The notes under the pieces: generated by a model | Told to the model about the DNA's origin: nothing | What the model saw: the letters and a program-made list of their open reading frames with translations, nothing else | Database searches by the model: none | Shown: in pieces, positions 48,912 through 58,322 of the stretch | How positions within the stretch are numbered: the first letter of the stretch is position 1 | Layout of the letters: each line of letters starts with the position of its first letter | Translations under genes and position numbers: made by a program | Source: Cyanobium sp. ATX 6A2 | GTDB lineage: Bacteria > Cyanobacteriota > Cyanobacteriia > PCC-6307 > Cyanobiaceae | Assembly (NCBI RefSeq): GCF_024346355.1 | Contig: NZ_JAGQCU010000001.1 | Span: forward strand, 410,728-474,727 | Direction of reading: 5' to 3' | DNA: 64,000 nt

Positions 48912-50267
48912 TCAGCGCTTCACCCGAGCCAGATCCCGCTCGGCATCGCGCTGCTGCTTGCCCCGCCAGAACAGGCGGATCGGGGTGCCCTCGAAGCCCA
49001 GACCTTCGCGGATCTGGCGCTCGATGTAGCGGCGGTAGGTGTCGCCGAACAGCTTGGGGTCGTTCACGAACAGGGTGAAGCTCGGGGGGCGGGTGGCCAC
49101 CTGGGTGCCGTAGTAGAGGCGGCCGGCGCGACCACCGCGGCTGGTGGGGGGCGTGCGCCAGCTGAGGGCTTCGGTGAGCACCTCATTCACCACCGAGGTG
49201 GTCACCCGCCGGCGGTGCTGCTCCACCGCCAGCAGGGCCAGGGCGAAGACGCTCTGCACCCGCTGACCGGTGAGGGCGGAGGTGAACAGCATCCCCGCCC
49301 AGTCGAGGAAATAGAGCTTGGCGCGGAGCTCCTTTTCCATCGCCGCCATGGTGTGGGAGTCCTTCTCGATCGCGTCCCACTTGTTCACCACCACCACGCA
49401 GGCGCGGCCGTCCTCCTCGATGCGGCCGGCCAGGCGTTGATCCTGTTCCGTCACGCCATCGAGGGCATCGATCACCAGCACGCACACATCGCTGCGCTCG
49501 ATTGCCTTGAAGCTGCGGTTGATGCCGAAGAACTCCGGCCCGTAGTTCACCGAGCGCTTGCGGCGGATGCCGGCGGTGTCGAGAAGCTTCCAGGTGTGGT
49601 TCTCGCGCTCCACCGTGGTGTCAATCGTGTCGCGGGTGGTGCCGCGGATCGGGCTCACGATCGCCCGCTGCTCGCCACAAATGGCATTGAGCAGGCTGGA
49701 TTTGCCCACGTTGGGGCGACCGATGATCGCCAGCTGGATCGGCTCCGCGCCGGCCTCCTCTTCCGTGGCGGGCAGGTAGCCGATCACCTGGTCGAGCAGG
49801 TCGCCGGTGCCAGCGCCGTGGATCGCCGAGATCGGGTGGGGTTCGCCCAGGCCCAGCCCCCAGAACTCCGCCGCCATGGCCAGGCCCGTCTCGGGCGACT
49901 CGCACTTGTTCACCGCCAGCAGCACCGGCACGTTGTGGCCGCGCAGCCAGGTGGCGATCGCCTCGTCGGCAGCGGTGCAGCCCTGCTGGCCGTCCACGAT
50001 CACCAGAGCCACCGCGGCTTCAGCCAGGGCCAGATCGGCCTGCTCGCGGATCTCCGGCAGAAACTCGCTGTCGTCGTCGAACACCAGCCCGCCGGTGTCC
50101 ACCACCCGGAAGATGCGATCTCCCCAGTAGCCCTCCTGGTAGGTGCGGTCGCGGGTCATGCCCGGCTGGTCGTGCACGATCGCCTCGCGGCTGCGGCAGA
50201 GCCGATTCACCAGGGTGGATTTGCCCACGTTGGGGCGACCGATGATGGCGACGACCGGCAGGGCCAC
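48912..50267 (-). CDS. der: Ribosome biogenesis GTPase Der (EngA)
   Basis: An essential tandem GTPase for 50S assembly. In 451 residues G-domain 1 has [22 protein letters not shown] and NKCE; G-domain 2 has [34 protein letters not shown] and NKWD. The C-terminal KH-like domain contains [20 protein letters not shown] and [23 protein letters not shown] is the start. The EcfT-like gene follows directly. Confidence 0.97.
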   Translation of the reverse strand: MALPVVAIIGRPNVGKSTLVNRLCRSREAIVHDQPGMTRDRTYQEGYWGDRIFRVVDTGGLVFDDDSEFLPEIREQADLALAEAAVALVIVDGQQGCTAADEAIATWLRGHNVPVLLAVNKCESPETGLAMAAEFWGLGLGEPHPISAIHGAGTGDLLDQVIGYLPATEEEAGAEPIQLAIIGRPNVGKSSLLNAICGEQRAIVSPIRGTTRDTIDTTVERENHTWKLLDTAGIRRKRSVNYGPEFFGINRSFKAIERSDVCVLVIDALDGVTEQDQRLAGRIEEDGRACVVVVNKWDAIEKDSHTMAAMEKELRAKLYFLDWAGMLFTSALTGQRVQSVFALALLAVEQHRRRVTTSVVNEVLTEALSWRTPPTSRGGRAGRLYYGTQVATRPPSFTLFVNDPKLFGDTYRRYIERQIREGLGFEGTPIRLFWRGKQQRDAERDLARVKR

Positions 50268-50309
50268 GGAAATATCTCAACGTCTGTCTTGGCTTGACCC
50301 TACAGAGGC

Positions 50310-50774
50310 TCAGCTGATCGGCAGATCCCCGGGATGGCCGCGCACCGGATCGGCCGGCTCGTCCAGCAGCTCCGGCAGGGGCCCGCTGTGCGGGAGGGGT
50401 TCAGCGCGCTCGGCCAGGTGGGCCAGCAGCCAGTTCACCGCCGTGGCGCGGCGGGTGCGGCGGGGATAGAGCTCACCGATGCGATAGCCGCCGAATCCCA
50501 GCTGCTCTTTGAGCAGTTGCTTGTGCTGCCTGGGGATCGAGCGGGTGAGGGCCACGCTGGCCGGCCGCTCGGCGATGAACTGGGGCTCAACCGGGAACGA
50601 CTCCCGCCAGGCGGCGTCCGTGGCCGGGCCCGCACACCAGCTGCCGGAGTCGCTCTGCCCATAGCCCAGGCGAGACCAGATCAGCTCACACACAAACCGG
50701 TCGCTGGTCCGGTCGGCCAGCACCACCGCCAGCAGGGCACGGCTGAGGGGAAAGGGGCTGGGCAGGGCGGACAT
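50310..50774 (-). CDS. DUF1823 family protein
   Basis: A 154-residue soluble protein (MSALPSPFPLSRALL start). Conserved-looking stretches are VLADRTSDRFVCELIWSRLG, RESFPVEPQFIAERPASVAL and LKEQLGFGGYRIGELYPRRT, then RRATAVNWLLAHL. These fit DUF1823, a cyanobacterial/plant family of unknown function. It lies upstream of der on the same strand. Confidence 0.8.
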   Translation of the reverse strand: MSALPSPFPLSRALLAVVLADRTSDRFVCELIWSRLGYGQSDSGSWCAGPATDAAWRESFPVEPQFIAERPASVALTRSIPRQHKQLLKEQLGFGGYRIGELYPRRTRRATAVNWLLAHLAERAEPLPHSGPLPELLDEPADPVRGHPGDLPIS

Positions 50775-50818
50775 GGGCACTGGGGCGAGGGGGGCCTGGG
50801 CCTGAGGATGGGAGCACC

Positions 50819-51931
50819 ATGATCGTCACCAGCACACCATCACCGCCTCTGCCCGCACTGGCGCCTGAGCTGGCGCCGGAACTGGCCGAGCCGCTCTGCC
50901 TGCCAGGCCGGGGCTGTCCGCGCAGCCTTCACAGCCGCGTGCTGCAGTCGCCCCTGGCCGGCGTGAGCGATCGCATCTTCCGCGGCCTGGTGCGGCGCTG
51001 GGCCGCCGATTCGCTGCTGTTCACCGAGATGGTGAACGCCACCAGCCTGGAGCTGGGCCACGGCCTCCAGGAGGTGGAGGAGCTTCGGCGGGAGCACGGC
51101 CCCATCGGCGTGCAGCTGTTCGATCACCGCCCGGAGGCCATGGCCGATGCGGCCCGCCGCGCCGAGGCGGCCGGCGCCTTCCTGATCGACATCAACATGG
51201 GTTGCCCGGTGAAGAAGATCGCCCGCAAGGGCGGCGGCAGCGGCCTGATCCGCGACCCCGAGCTGGCGGCCCGCATCGTCGAGACGGTGGCCGCCGCGGT
51301 GCGCATCCCGGTGACTGTGAAAACACGCCTGGGCTGGTGCGGCGGCGATCCGCAGGAGACGGCCGTGAGCTGGTGCCGCCGGCTGGAGTGCGCCGGCGCC
51401 CAGCTGCTCACCCTGCACGGCCGCACCCGCGCCCAGGGCTTCAAGGGCCACGCCAACTGGGGCGCCATCGCCGCGGTCAAGCGGGCCCTGGCGATTCCGG
51501 TGATCGCCAACGGCGACATCCACAGCCCCAGCGATGCCCACCGCTGCCTGCAACACACCGGCGCCGATGGGGTGATGGTGGGGCGCGGCACCATGGGTTC
51601 TCCCTGGCTGGTGGGCCAGATCGACGCCGCCCTCAAGGGCCGACCGATCCCGCCCACTCCCTCGCCGGCCGAGCGCCTGGAGCTGGCCGCCGAGCAGCTC
51701 CAGGCCCTGGTGGACGCCAGGGGAGATCACGGCCTGCTGATCGCCCGCAAGCACATGGGCTGGACCTGCACCGGCTTCCCCGGCGCCCCCCAGCTGCGCC
51801 ACGCCCTGATGCGCGCCCCCAGCCCCGCCGAGGCGCTGGCGCTGCTGGAGCAGGCCGGAGAGCGGCTGGCGGCGGCGGCTCAGGGCAGCACCTCCGGCCA
51901 GCCCTGGCGGATTAGCAGCAGCGAGAAGTAG
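50819..51931 (+). CDS. dus: tRNA-dihydrouridine synthase
   Basis: An FMN enzyme that reduces uridine in tRNA D-loops. In 370 residues: VLQSPLAGVSDRIFRGLVRR, the active-site cysteine in DINMGCPVKKIARKGGGSGL, VTVKTRLGWCGG, LTLHGRTRAQGFKGHANW and IANGDIHSPSDAHRCL. The C-terminal helical domain is present (IARKHMGWTCTGFPGAPQLR). The subgroup looks closest to DusB. It overlaps convergently the last 52 bases of cobI. Confidence 0.93.
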   Translation: MIVTSTPSPPLPALAPELAPELAEPLCLPGRGCPRSLHSRVLQSPLAGVSDRIFRGLVRRWAADSLLFTEMVNATSLELGHGLQEVEELRREHGPIGVQLFDHRPEAMADAARRAEAAGAFLIDINMGCPVKKIARKGGGSGLIRDPELAARIVETVAAAVRIPVTVKTRLGWCGGDPQETAVSWCRRLECAGAQLLTLHGRTRAQGFKGHANWGAIAAVKRALAIPVIANGDIHSPSDAHRCLQHTGADGVMVGRGTMGSPWLVGQIDAALKGRPIPPTPSPAERLELAAEQLQALVDARGDHGLLIARKHMGWTCTGFPGAPQLRHALMRAPSPAEALALLEQAGERLAAAAQGSTSGQPWRISSSEK

Positions 51932-52665
51932 GGCCGCTCCTCCGCGGGCACCGCCGCGGCCGAGGTCACCAGCTGATCGGGCCAGCCCACCCGCTGGGCG
52001 AACAGGGCTCCCTCCAGCACCCCCCGCCGCTCCAGCAGCGGCCGCACCCAACGCCAGCGCTGGCCGAGCTTGAGCAGCGCCAGCACCGCGGCCTCGCCGG
52101 CGGCGCGCTCCAGGAGCGTCTCCAGCTCCACGGCGGTCTCCGGGGTGGGACGGATCAGCAGTGCCTCGCTCTGCAGCGCCAGCGGCCAGGCGATGCCGGC
52201 GGCGCCGGCCGCTGCCGCCGCCGCGCACACCGCCGGCACACCCGGCACCAGATGCAGTGGACAATGCGGATGACGCTGGCGCAGGGCCAGCAGCACATAG
52301 GAGCTGCTGGCAAACAGCGACACGTCCCCCTCGCAGAGCAGCACCACCGGCAGCCCCGCTGCCACCTCCGCCGCCAGGGCATCGGCGGCGGCATGCCAGG
52401 CGGCGATGCGCGGCGCAGCCTCCGGCACCATCGGAAACAGCAGCGGCAGCCGACGCTGCCGCTGCTCCAGCCAGGGAGCGGCGATCGCCGCCGCCATGCC
52501 CTCGGCACCCTCCCGGGCCAGCGGGTAGGCCACCACCGCCGCCGCCCGGATGGCCCGCAGGCCCGCCACGGTCAACAGCTCCGGATCCCCTGGCCCCACC
52601 CCCACCAGAGTGAGGCCGGGCGGGGCACTGCCTACGCTGATCTCAAGCGGCGCTGGGCCAACCAT
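51880..52665 (-). CDS. cobI: Precorrin-2 C20-methyltransferase
   Basis: CobI/CbiL methylates C20 of precorrin-2 in cobalamin (pseudocobalamin) synthesis. The 261-residue protein carries the tetrapyrrole-methylase marks TLVGVGPGDPELLTVAGLRA, VVLLCEGDVSLFASSSYVL, HLVPGVPAVCAAAAAAG and the late LLIRQGWPEVL. ATG 52665 is used; ATG 52680 is also in frame. Its ATG overlaps head-to-head with that of mtnD. Confidence 0.9.
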   Translation of the reverse strand: MVGPAPLEISVGSAPPGLTLVGVGPGDPELLTVAGLRAIRAAAVVAYPLAREGAEGMAAAIAAPWLEQRQRRLPLLFPMVPEAAPRIAAWHAAADALAAEVAAGLPVVLLCEGDVSLFASSSYVLLALRQRHPHCPLHLVPGVPAVCAAAAAAGAAGIAWPLALQSEALLIRPTPETAVELETLLERAAGEAAVLALLKLGQRWRWVRPLLERRGVLEGALFAQRVGWPDQLVTSAAAVPAEERPYFSLLLIRQGWPEVLP

Positions 52666-53290
52666 GAGTGTGCTCACCATCTACCGGCACCCTGCCAGCC
52701 CGGCGGGCAGCCAGCAGACTCCCTCCGATCCAGTCCTCTCCCAGGGCACTCAGCGGCCGCCGCGGCCCCTGCCGGAACTGGTCACCACCGACGCCGGGGA
52801 GATCCAGCAGCAGCTGGCGGCCCGCGGCATCCGCTTCCAGCGCTGGCCGGCCCGTGCCGCCCTGCCCGCCGGAACGGATGCCCAGCAGGTTCTCAGCGCC
52901 TACTCCGTGGAGATCGCCCGGGTGCAGCAGGAGGGGGGCTACCCCACGGTGGATGCGATCCGCCTCCACCCCGACCATCCCGATCGCCAGGCCCTGCGCC
53001 GGAAGTTCCTGGCCGAACACACCCACAGCGAAGACGAAGTGCGCTTCTTCGTGGAGGGGCGCGGCCTGTTCTGCCTGCACATCGGCGCAGAGGTGCTGCA
53101 GGTGATCTGCGAGGCGGGCGACTGGATCGCCGTGCCGGCCGGCACCCGCCACTGGTTCGACATGGGCCCGCAGCCCCGCATCTGCGCGCTGCGCTTCTTC
53201 CACAATCCCGACGGCTGGGCGGCGAACTTCAGCGGCGATCCGATCGCCGCCAGCTATCCGCTGCTCGACGAGCTGGTCGCCGCCCTCTGA
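52664..53290 (+). CDS. mtnD: Acireductone dioxygenase
   Basis: A methionine-salvage cupin that oxidises acireductone to the keto-acid precursor of methionine. The 208-residue protein starts MSVLTIYRHPASPAGS. The metal ligands are in the cupin motif EHTHSEDEVRFFVEGRGLF, with the last His in AGTRHWFDMG. It acts after MtnC, encoded 10 kb away with mtnB. The start codon shares the palindrome CATG with the cobI start. Confidence 0.95.
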   Translation: MSVLTIYRHPASPAGSQQTPSDPVLSQGTQRPPRPLPELVTTDAGEIQQQLAARGIRFQRWPARAALPAGTDAQQVLSAYSVEIARVQQEGGYPTVDAIRLHPDHPDRQALRRKFLAEHTHSEDEVRFFVEGRGLFCLHIGAEVLQVICEAGDWIAVPAGTRHWFDMGPQPRICALRFFHNPDGWAANFSGDPIAASYPLLDELVAAL

Positions 53291-53333
53291 GGGGTTCGCT
53301 GCGGACGACGACCTTCCAGGGGAGCCGCGCCCT

Positions 53334-53945
53334 TCAGCTGTGCATGCGGGGCTCAGGATGCGGAACCGTCAGCAGCGAGGCCTCCAGCGTCGCCAGCTGC
53401 TCCAGGCGCTCGCTCAGCAGCGGACGGGGCCAGCGCCGCTCACACAGCAGCCAGTACAAACCGAAATGGCGGGCCTCGCTGGCGAGCAGGTCGCCGTAGA
53501 GCTGCCGCAGCTCCGGATCGGGGGAATGGCGGGCCAGCAGGGCCATGCGCTCGTGGCTGCGGGCCTCGATCAACCCGGCCACCAGAAAGGAATCGAGCAT
53601 GCGCTCGGGCTCCTGGCGCCGCACCGCCTTGCCCAGCTCACTGCCATAGGGCGGGGCGGCCAGGGGACGCAGGGTGATACCATGGCGCTGCAACAGGGCC
53701 AGCACACGCTCGAAGTGCTCCAGCTCCTCCCGCGCCAGCGGACTGAGCAGCGCCGCCAGTTCCGCGTCACGGGGATAGCGAAACATCAGCTGCAACGCCG
53801 CCCCCGCCGCCTTGCGCTCGCAATGGGCATGGTCGATCAGCACCAACTCGGGATGGGCCAGGGCCTGCTCCAGCCAGGCGGCGGAGCTGGGGGCCGCCAG
53901 CCAGCGGATGCGAGCGGCGGCGGCATCGGGCTGGACAGCGGTCAC
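53334..53945 (-). CDS. miaE: tRNA-(ms2io6A)-hydroxylase MiaE
   Basis: A non-haem diiron enzyme that hydroxylates the isopentenyl side chain of ms2i6A37. The 203-residue four-helix protein has diiron ligands in [39 protein letters not shown] and [32 protein letters not shown]. It starts with GTG overlapping the aroQ stop (GTGA). Confidence 0.93.
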   Translation of the reverse strand: MTAVQPDAAAARIRWLAAPSSAAWLEQALAHPELVLIDHAHCERKAAGAALQLMFRYPRDAELAALLSPLAREELEHFERVLALLQRHGITLRPLAAPPYGSELGKAVRRQEPERMLDSFLVAGLIEARSHERMALLARHSPDPELRQLYGDLLASEARHFGLYWLLCERRWPRPLLSERLEQLATLEASLLTVPHPEPRMHS

Positions 53946-54382
53946 GGCCGGTTGCGCAGATGGACCACCAGGCCCTCGAGGGCCAGACCGTAGCTGGCGG
54001 CGCCGAACCCGCAGATCACCCCCACCGCTCGGTCGGCAAGGGTGGAGTGATGGCGGAAGGGCTCGCGGGCATGGGTGTTGCTCAGGTGCAGCTCCACATA
54101 GGGAATGGCCACTGCCAGCAGGGCATCACGAATGGCGATCGAGGTGTGGGTGTAGGCGGCGGCATTGATCAGGATTCCGTCTACCCGGCCACGGGCCTGC
54201 TGGATGCGGTCCACCAGGGCTCCTTCGTGATTGCTCTGAAAGCAGTCGATCCGCACCCCCAGCCCCTGGGCCCGCTGATCCAGCTCGGCATTGATCTGCT
54301 CGAGGCTGGCGGTGCCGTAGAGGCCCGGCTCCCGGCTGCCGAGAAGGTTGAGGTTGGGGCCATGGATGGCGAGCAGCTGCAT
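53942..54382 (-). CDS. aroQ: 3-dehydroquinate dehydratase, type II
   Basis: Third step of the shikimate pathway. ATG 54382 gives 146 residues: [19 protein letters not shown] (catalytic Tyr and Arg), [53 protein letters not shown] and [14 protein letters not shown]. All signatures are normal. It is coupled to miaE downstream. Confidence 0.96.
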   Translation of the reverse strand: MQLLAIHGPNLNLLGSREPGLYGTASLEQINAELDQRAQGLGVRIDCFQSNHEGALVDRIQQARGRVDGILINAAAYTHTSIAIRDALLAVAIPYVELHLSNTHAREPFRHHSTLADRAVGVICGFGAASYGLALEGLVVHLRNRP

Positions 54383-54429
54383 GGGGGTTGGGCAGGGAGG
54401 CCGGCTGGTAAGTTCTTGGGGTGTGGTTC

Positions 54430-54511
54430 GGGTCGGTGCCCGAGTGGTTAATGGGGGCGGACTGTAAATCCGCTGGCTCTGCCTACGTTGGTTCAAATCC
54501 AACCCGGCCCA
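54430..54511 (+). tRNA. tRNA-Tyr(GTA)
   Basis: The acceptor GGGTCGG pairs with CCGGCCC and the D-arm is CCCGAGTGGTTAATGGGG. The anticodon loop CTGTAAA carries anticodon GTA. A long variable arm (class II) is present, and the T-arm is GTTGGTTCAAATCCAAC. The discriminator is A. tRNA-Thr follows 10 bases later. Confidence 0.95.
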
Positions 54512-54521
54512 CCTTCCACAT

Positions 54522-54593
<72 letters not shown>

Positions 54594-54839
54594 TCTCTCA
54601 ACACCTGGCTCTGGCGCCGCATCAGCAAGGCACCCCGGGGATCGGCACAGGGTCAACCGCGATCATCGTTTCGCCCCTTTGATTCCGGCGGCACTCCTGC
54701 CTGGTGCGGTGCCGCCGCAAACGCACTGATGACCCTGCCGGTACTCATCCCGTCCAACACGTTGATGATCTCGATCTCGGCGGCAGGTGGGATGCCGTGC
54801 CAGATGCGGCCCTAATTGCTGTCTTGAGTGCCAGCTTGA

Positions 54840-54980
54840 GTGTCAGCTTTGGTGCTGCCGCCCCAGGTCTTGGTTGGCCCGCCGATTACAGCGCGGGTCT
54901 TCATCTTCACCGCCATCGATACATTCATCATTGTCATCGTGGCCTGGTCCATTCATCGGCTGGCCCTGGGAAGGAGCTGA
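54840..54980 (+). CDS. Candidate 46-residue membrane peptide
   Basis: From GTG 54840 the frame encodes a polar start (SALVLPPQVLVGPPITAR), one strong membrane helix (VFIFTAIDTFIIVIVAWSIH) and a short basic tail RLALGRS. It lies in the 457-base region between tRNA-Thr and the aldehyde dehydrogenase gene, which is otherwise empty. Two tandem units resembling CTTGAGTGCCAG precede it. The hydrophobic pattern makes it more plausible than chance, but no ribosome-binding site is obvious. Confidence 0.35.
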   Translation: MSALVLPPQVLVGPPITARVFIFTAIDTFIIVIVAWSIHRLALGRS

Positions 54981-55050
54981 GCCCTGGGGGAGCCATCACA
55001 TCACAGCGGTGCGTTTGCCAGGGTGTCCCCAGCCCGTTCCCGTCCGCGGC

Positions 55051-56439
55051 ATGTCCATGTCCTCGCTGATCTCCATTCCGATCGAGGCCATGCGTGAGCC
55101 GGTGAGCCTCGGCCTCACGCGACCCCGGGCCTGGCGACTGGAGCAGCTGGACCGCCTCGATGCTCTGCTCAGCCGCCACCGCGAGGCGGTGCTGGAGGCC
55201 CTGGCAGCCGACCTGGGCAAACCGGCCTTGGAGGCCAGCTTCGAACTGGTGGCGGTGCAACAGGAGCTGAAGCTCACCCGCCGGCGGCTGCGGCGCTGGA
55301 TGGCCCCCCGCCCGGTGCCGGTGGATCTCCCGCTCAAGCCCGGCCGCGCCTTCGAGCAGGCCGAACCCCTGGGCTGCGTGCTGATCATCGGCCCCTGGAA
55401 CTATCCCTTCCAGCTCTGCCTGCACCCCCTGGTGAGCGCCCTGGCGGCCGGCAACAGCGTGGTGCTCAAGCCCTCCGAGCACGCCCCCCGCACGGCGGCC
55501 CTGATCGCCGCGGCGATCGCCGAAGCCTTTCCCCCCGAGATCGTGCAGGTGGTGTGCGGCGATGGCAGCGTCGCCGCCAGGCTGCTGGAGGAGCGCTTCG
55601 ATCACATTTTCTTCACCGGTGGCGGCCGGGTTGGCCAGCTGGTGATGGCGGCCGCGGCTCGCCATCTCACCCCCGTGACCCTGGAGCTGGGCGGCAAGAG
55701 TCCCGCCATCGTGCTCGCCGATGCCGACCTGGCCGTGACGGCCCGGCGGCTGGCCTGGGGCAAGAGCATCAACGCCGGCCAGACCTGCATCGCCCCCGAC
55801 CATGTGCTGGTGGAGGAGCCCCTGCGCGAGCGGCTGGTGGCCGCCCTGGCAGCGGAGCTGCAGCACTTCCACGGGCCCGACCCACTGCACAGCGAGGATC
55901 TCGGCGCCATCGTCAACCAGGCCCAGTACGACCGATTGTCCGGGCTGCTCGCCGGTGCCCGCGAGCGGGGCCAGGTGCTGCACGGTGGCCGTTGTGATCC
56001 GGAGCGTCGCCGCATCGAGCCCACCCTGCTGGCCGTGGAGTCGGCCGATGATCCCCTGATGCAGGAGGAGCTGTTCGGGCCGCTGCTGCCGATCATGAGC
56101 GTGGCCCACCTCGAGGAGGCCCTCAGCGAGGTGCGCCGGCGGCCGAAACCCCTGGCCCTCTATCTGTTCAGCAACAACCGGCAGGCCCAGCGCCGCACCC
56201 TCGACACCACCAGCTCCGGCGGCGTGTGCTTCAACGACGTGGTGATGCAGGCCGGCACCAGCCAACTGGGCTTCGGCGGGGTGGGCGACAGCGGCATGGG
56301 CCGCTACCACGGCGAGGCGGGCTTTCTCACGTTCTCCCACCTGCGCAGCGTGCTCAGGCGACCCTTCTGGCTGGATCTGCCCCTGCGCTACCCCCCCTAC
56401 GCCGGCAAGCTGGCTCTGGTGCAGCGCCTGCTCGGTTAG
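55051..56439 (+). CDS. Aldehyde dehydrogenase, class 3 type
   Basis: A 462-residue NAD(P)-dependent aldehyde dehydrogenase (ATG 55051). Motifs: IIGPWNYPFQLCLHPLVSAL (substrate/cofactor pocket Asn), VVLKPSEHAP, FFTGGGRVGQLV, VTLELGGKSPAIVL (general-base Glu) and SINAGQTCIAPDHVL (catalytic Cys). The short N-terminus and this motif set are those of fatty-aldehyde or class 3 enzymes, which in cyanobacteria oxidise long-chain aldehydes. It stands alone. Confidence 0.94.
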   Translation: MSMSSLISIPIEAMREPVSLGLTRPRAWRLEQLDRLDALLSRHREAVLEALAADLGKPALEASFELVAVQQELKLTRRRLRRWMAPRPVPVDLPLKPGRAFEQAEPLGCVLIIGPWNYPFQLCLHPLVSALAAGNSVVLKPSEHAPRTAALIAAAIAEAFPPEIVQVVCGDGSVAARLLEERFDHIFFTGGGRVGQLVMAAAARHLTPVTLELGGKSPAIVLADADLAVTARRLAWGKSINAGQTCIAPDHVLVEEPLRERLVAALAAELQHFHGPDPLHSEDLGAIVNQAQYDRLSGLLAGARERGQVLHGGRCDPERRRIEPTLLAVESADDPLMQEELFGPLLPIMSVAHLEEALSEVRRRPKPLALYLFSNNRQAQRRTLDTTSSGGVCFNDVVMQAGTSQLGFGGVGDSGMGRYHGEAGFLTFSHLRSVLRRPFWLDLPLRYPPYAGKLALVQRLLG

Positions 56440-56543
56440 TCCCCCGGGCCCGGCAGCCATGACGTCCAGGCCGGGATGCCCCCCGCGGCACTGGATCGCG
56501 ACCGATGGGCCCCTTAACGTTCGCCCAGCGATCCGTGGAGCCC

Positions 56544-58310
56544 ATGCGCCGCACCCTTGCCGCCCTGGCCCTGGCGATGGCCCTGCCCACCGCTGGGCTG
56601 GTGGCTCCGCCTGTGCAAGCCCAGGTGGTGGTGGTCAAGGAGGGCGACACGCTCTCGGACATCGCCGCCCGCCATGGCGTGGGCCTCACCCGCCTGATGC
56701 AGGCCAACGGCATCAGCGATGCCGACCTGGTGGTGGTGGGCCAGCGCCTCACCATCCCCGGTGGATCCGCACGGCCCGGAACCTCCGCCAGCGGTGCGGG
56801 CGGCAGTGTCACGGTGCAGACGGGCGACACGCTCTCGGACATCGCCGCCCGCCACGGCGTGGGGCTCACCCGCCTGATGCAGGCCAACGGGATCAGCGAT
56901 GCCGACCTGGTGGTGGTGGGCCAACGCCTCACCATCCCCGGTGGAGCCGGCCGCAGCGCCGCTCCAGCGGCCCCCAGCCAGCAGCCCACGGCGCCCTACA
57001 CGGTGAAGAGCGGCGAGACGCTTTCAGAGATTGCGGCCCGCTTCAACACCAGCACCGAGCGCCTGATCCAGCTGAACGGGATCCAGAACCCCGATCACGT
57101 CACCAGTGGGTCCCGGCTGCGCATCCCGATGCCGCCCCGGTCCACTGCTGCCCAGCCGGCCGCAACGCCCGCCAGGCTTGCACCCAACCGCAACGCCCGC
57201 GAGCATGTGGTCCAGGGTGGAGAGAGTCTCTCCGAGATTGCCGGGCGCTACGGCACCTCGGTGAGCCAGCTCGTTGCCCTCAACCGAATTGAGGATCCGG
57301 ATCGCCTGCTGGCCGGCACCCGCCTGCAACTGCGGGGCACACCACCGGCCGCCCAGGCCAAACCGGCTCCCAAACCTCAGCCAGCCGCCCAGGCGACGCC
57401 CCAGCCGGCAGCGAAGGTAACACCAGAGCGCCAAGCCCAGCCCCAGCCCCAGCCCCAGCCCAAACCCGAAGCAGCGGCGACCGGCCCGGCCACGGCAACC
57501 CCAGCCCCCGCCACCGCCACGGCCCCTGTGGCCACCAGCCAACCCAAACCATCAGCCCAGTCCACACCCCAGCCAGCGGCCACGGCCGCGCAGGCACCCC
57601 GGCCCAAGCTCCAGCTCCAGGCTGAGACCAGGCCCGAAGCTCAGACCAAGCCCGAGGTGGCCGCTGCCAGCACCCCAACGCGGGCAGCAACCGCCACCGC
57701 AGACACTGCCGCCAAGGCCGCTGACACCGCTGCGACCGCCAAGGCTGCAACCACCACCGCTGCCGCCGCTACGACCGCTGCCACCGCAACCGCCGCCGCC
57801 ACTGCAACCACTGCCGCCCCCTCCGCAACAACAAGCCAACGGCTCAGCCCAAGGCCCACAACCCAGCCAGCGGCGCTGCAACAGGCCAGCGCAGCCAGCA
57901 GCACGGCCAGAACCACGTCCAGCCGGATCGGAGCTGCCACTGAGGGCGTGCAGGCCTCCGCTGCCCGCTCCCCGGCCAGCCCAACAACAGCCAGCCCAAC
58001 GGCGGCCACCACCACCGCAGCCCGGCCCGCCGCGGCCAGCACCGCCACCAGAGCGGGTAGCGGCAGCAGTGGCGACTGGCGTTCCTACGGCCCGCTGCAG
58101 ATCGACTGGTCGAAGTGGCAGGCCATGGGCGGCAGCTATGTGGCCCCGAGCCTTCAAACAGACGGCAAGGCCCACTACCTGGCGGTGAACTGCACAGCCC
58201 GCAAGCTCAACAGAACCACCTCCTCGGGCCAGTGGAACAGCTGGGCATCCCCCGAAGCGGACTTCGAGACGAAGCTGGTGCAGGACATCTGCAGGGAGAA
58301 GGACAACTGA
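56544..58310 (+). CDS. Exported protein with four LysM domains
   Basis: A 588-residue protein from ATG 56544; a longer frame opens at 56505. The signal peptide is RRTLAALALAMALPTAGLVA, cut near VQAQ. LysM repeats lie at about residues 28-72, 88-132, 152-196 and 217-262, with cores such as GDTLSDIAARHGVGLTRLMQ and GETLSEIAARFNTSTERLIQ. They bind peptidoglycan. Residues 270-500 are a disordered Ala/Pro/Thr/Lys-rich linker. The last 80 residues form a separate folded domain (WRSYGPLQIDWSKWQAMGGS, HYLAVNCTARKLN, PEADFETKLVQDIC) with two cysteines. A cell-wall or septal role is likely. Confidence 0.85.
   Translation: MRRTLAALALAMALPTAGLVAPPVQAQVVVVKEGDTLSDIAARHGVGLTRLMQANGISDADLVVVGQRLTIPGGSARPGTSASGAGGSVTVQTGDTLSDIAARHGVGLTRLMQANGISDADLVVVGQRLTIPGGAGRSAAPAAPSQQPTAPYTVKSGETLSEIAARFNTSTERLIQLNGIQNPDHVTSGSRLRIPMPPRSTAAQPAATPARLAPNRNAREHVVQGGESLSEIAGRYGTSVSQLVALNRIEDPDRLLAGTRLQLRGTPPAAQAKPAPKPQPAAQATPQPAAKVTPERQAQPQPQPQPKPEAAATGPATATPAPATATAPVATSQPKPSAQSTPQPAATAAQAPRPKLQLQAETRPEAQTKPEVAAASTPTRAATATADTAAKAADTAATAKAATTTAAAATTAATATAAATATTAAPSATTSQRLSPRPTTQPAALQQASAASSTARTTSSRIGAATEGVQASAARSPASPTTASPTAATTTAARPAAASTATRAGSGSSGDWRSYGPLQIDWSKWQAMGGSYVAPSLQTDGKAHYLAVNCTARKLNRTTSSGQWNSWASPEADFETKLVQDICREKDN
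56643..56945 (+). repeat. Near-identical duplicated LysM units
   Basis: Bases 56643-56765 and 56823-56945 (offset exactly 180) are almost identical, differing at only a handful of mostly silent sites. The other two LysM units of the same gene are much more diverged. This marks a recent duplication or gene conversion of the first unit with its linker. Confidence 0.9.
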
Positions 58311-58322
58311 GGCCGCTCACGC

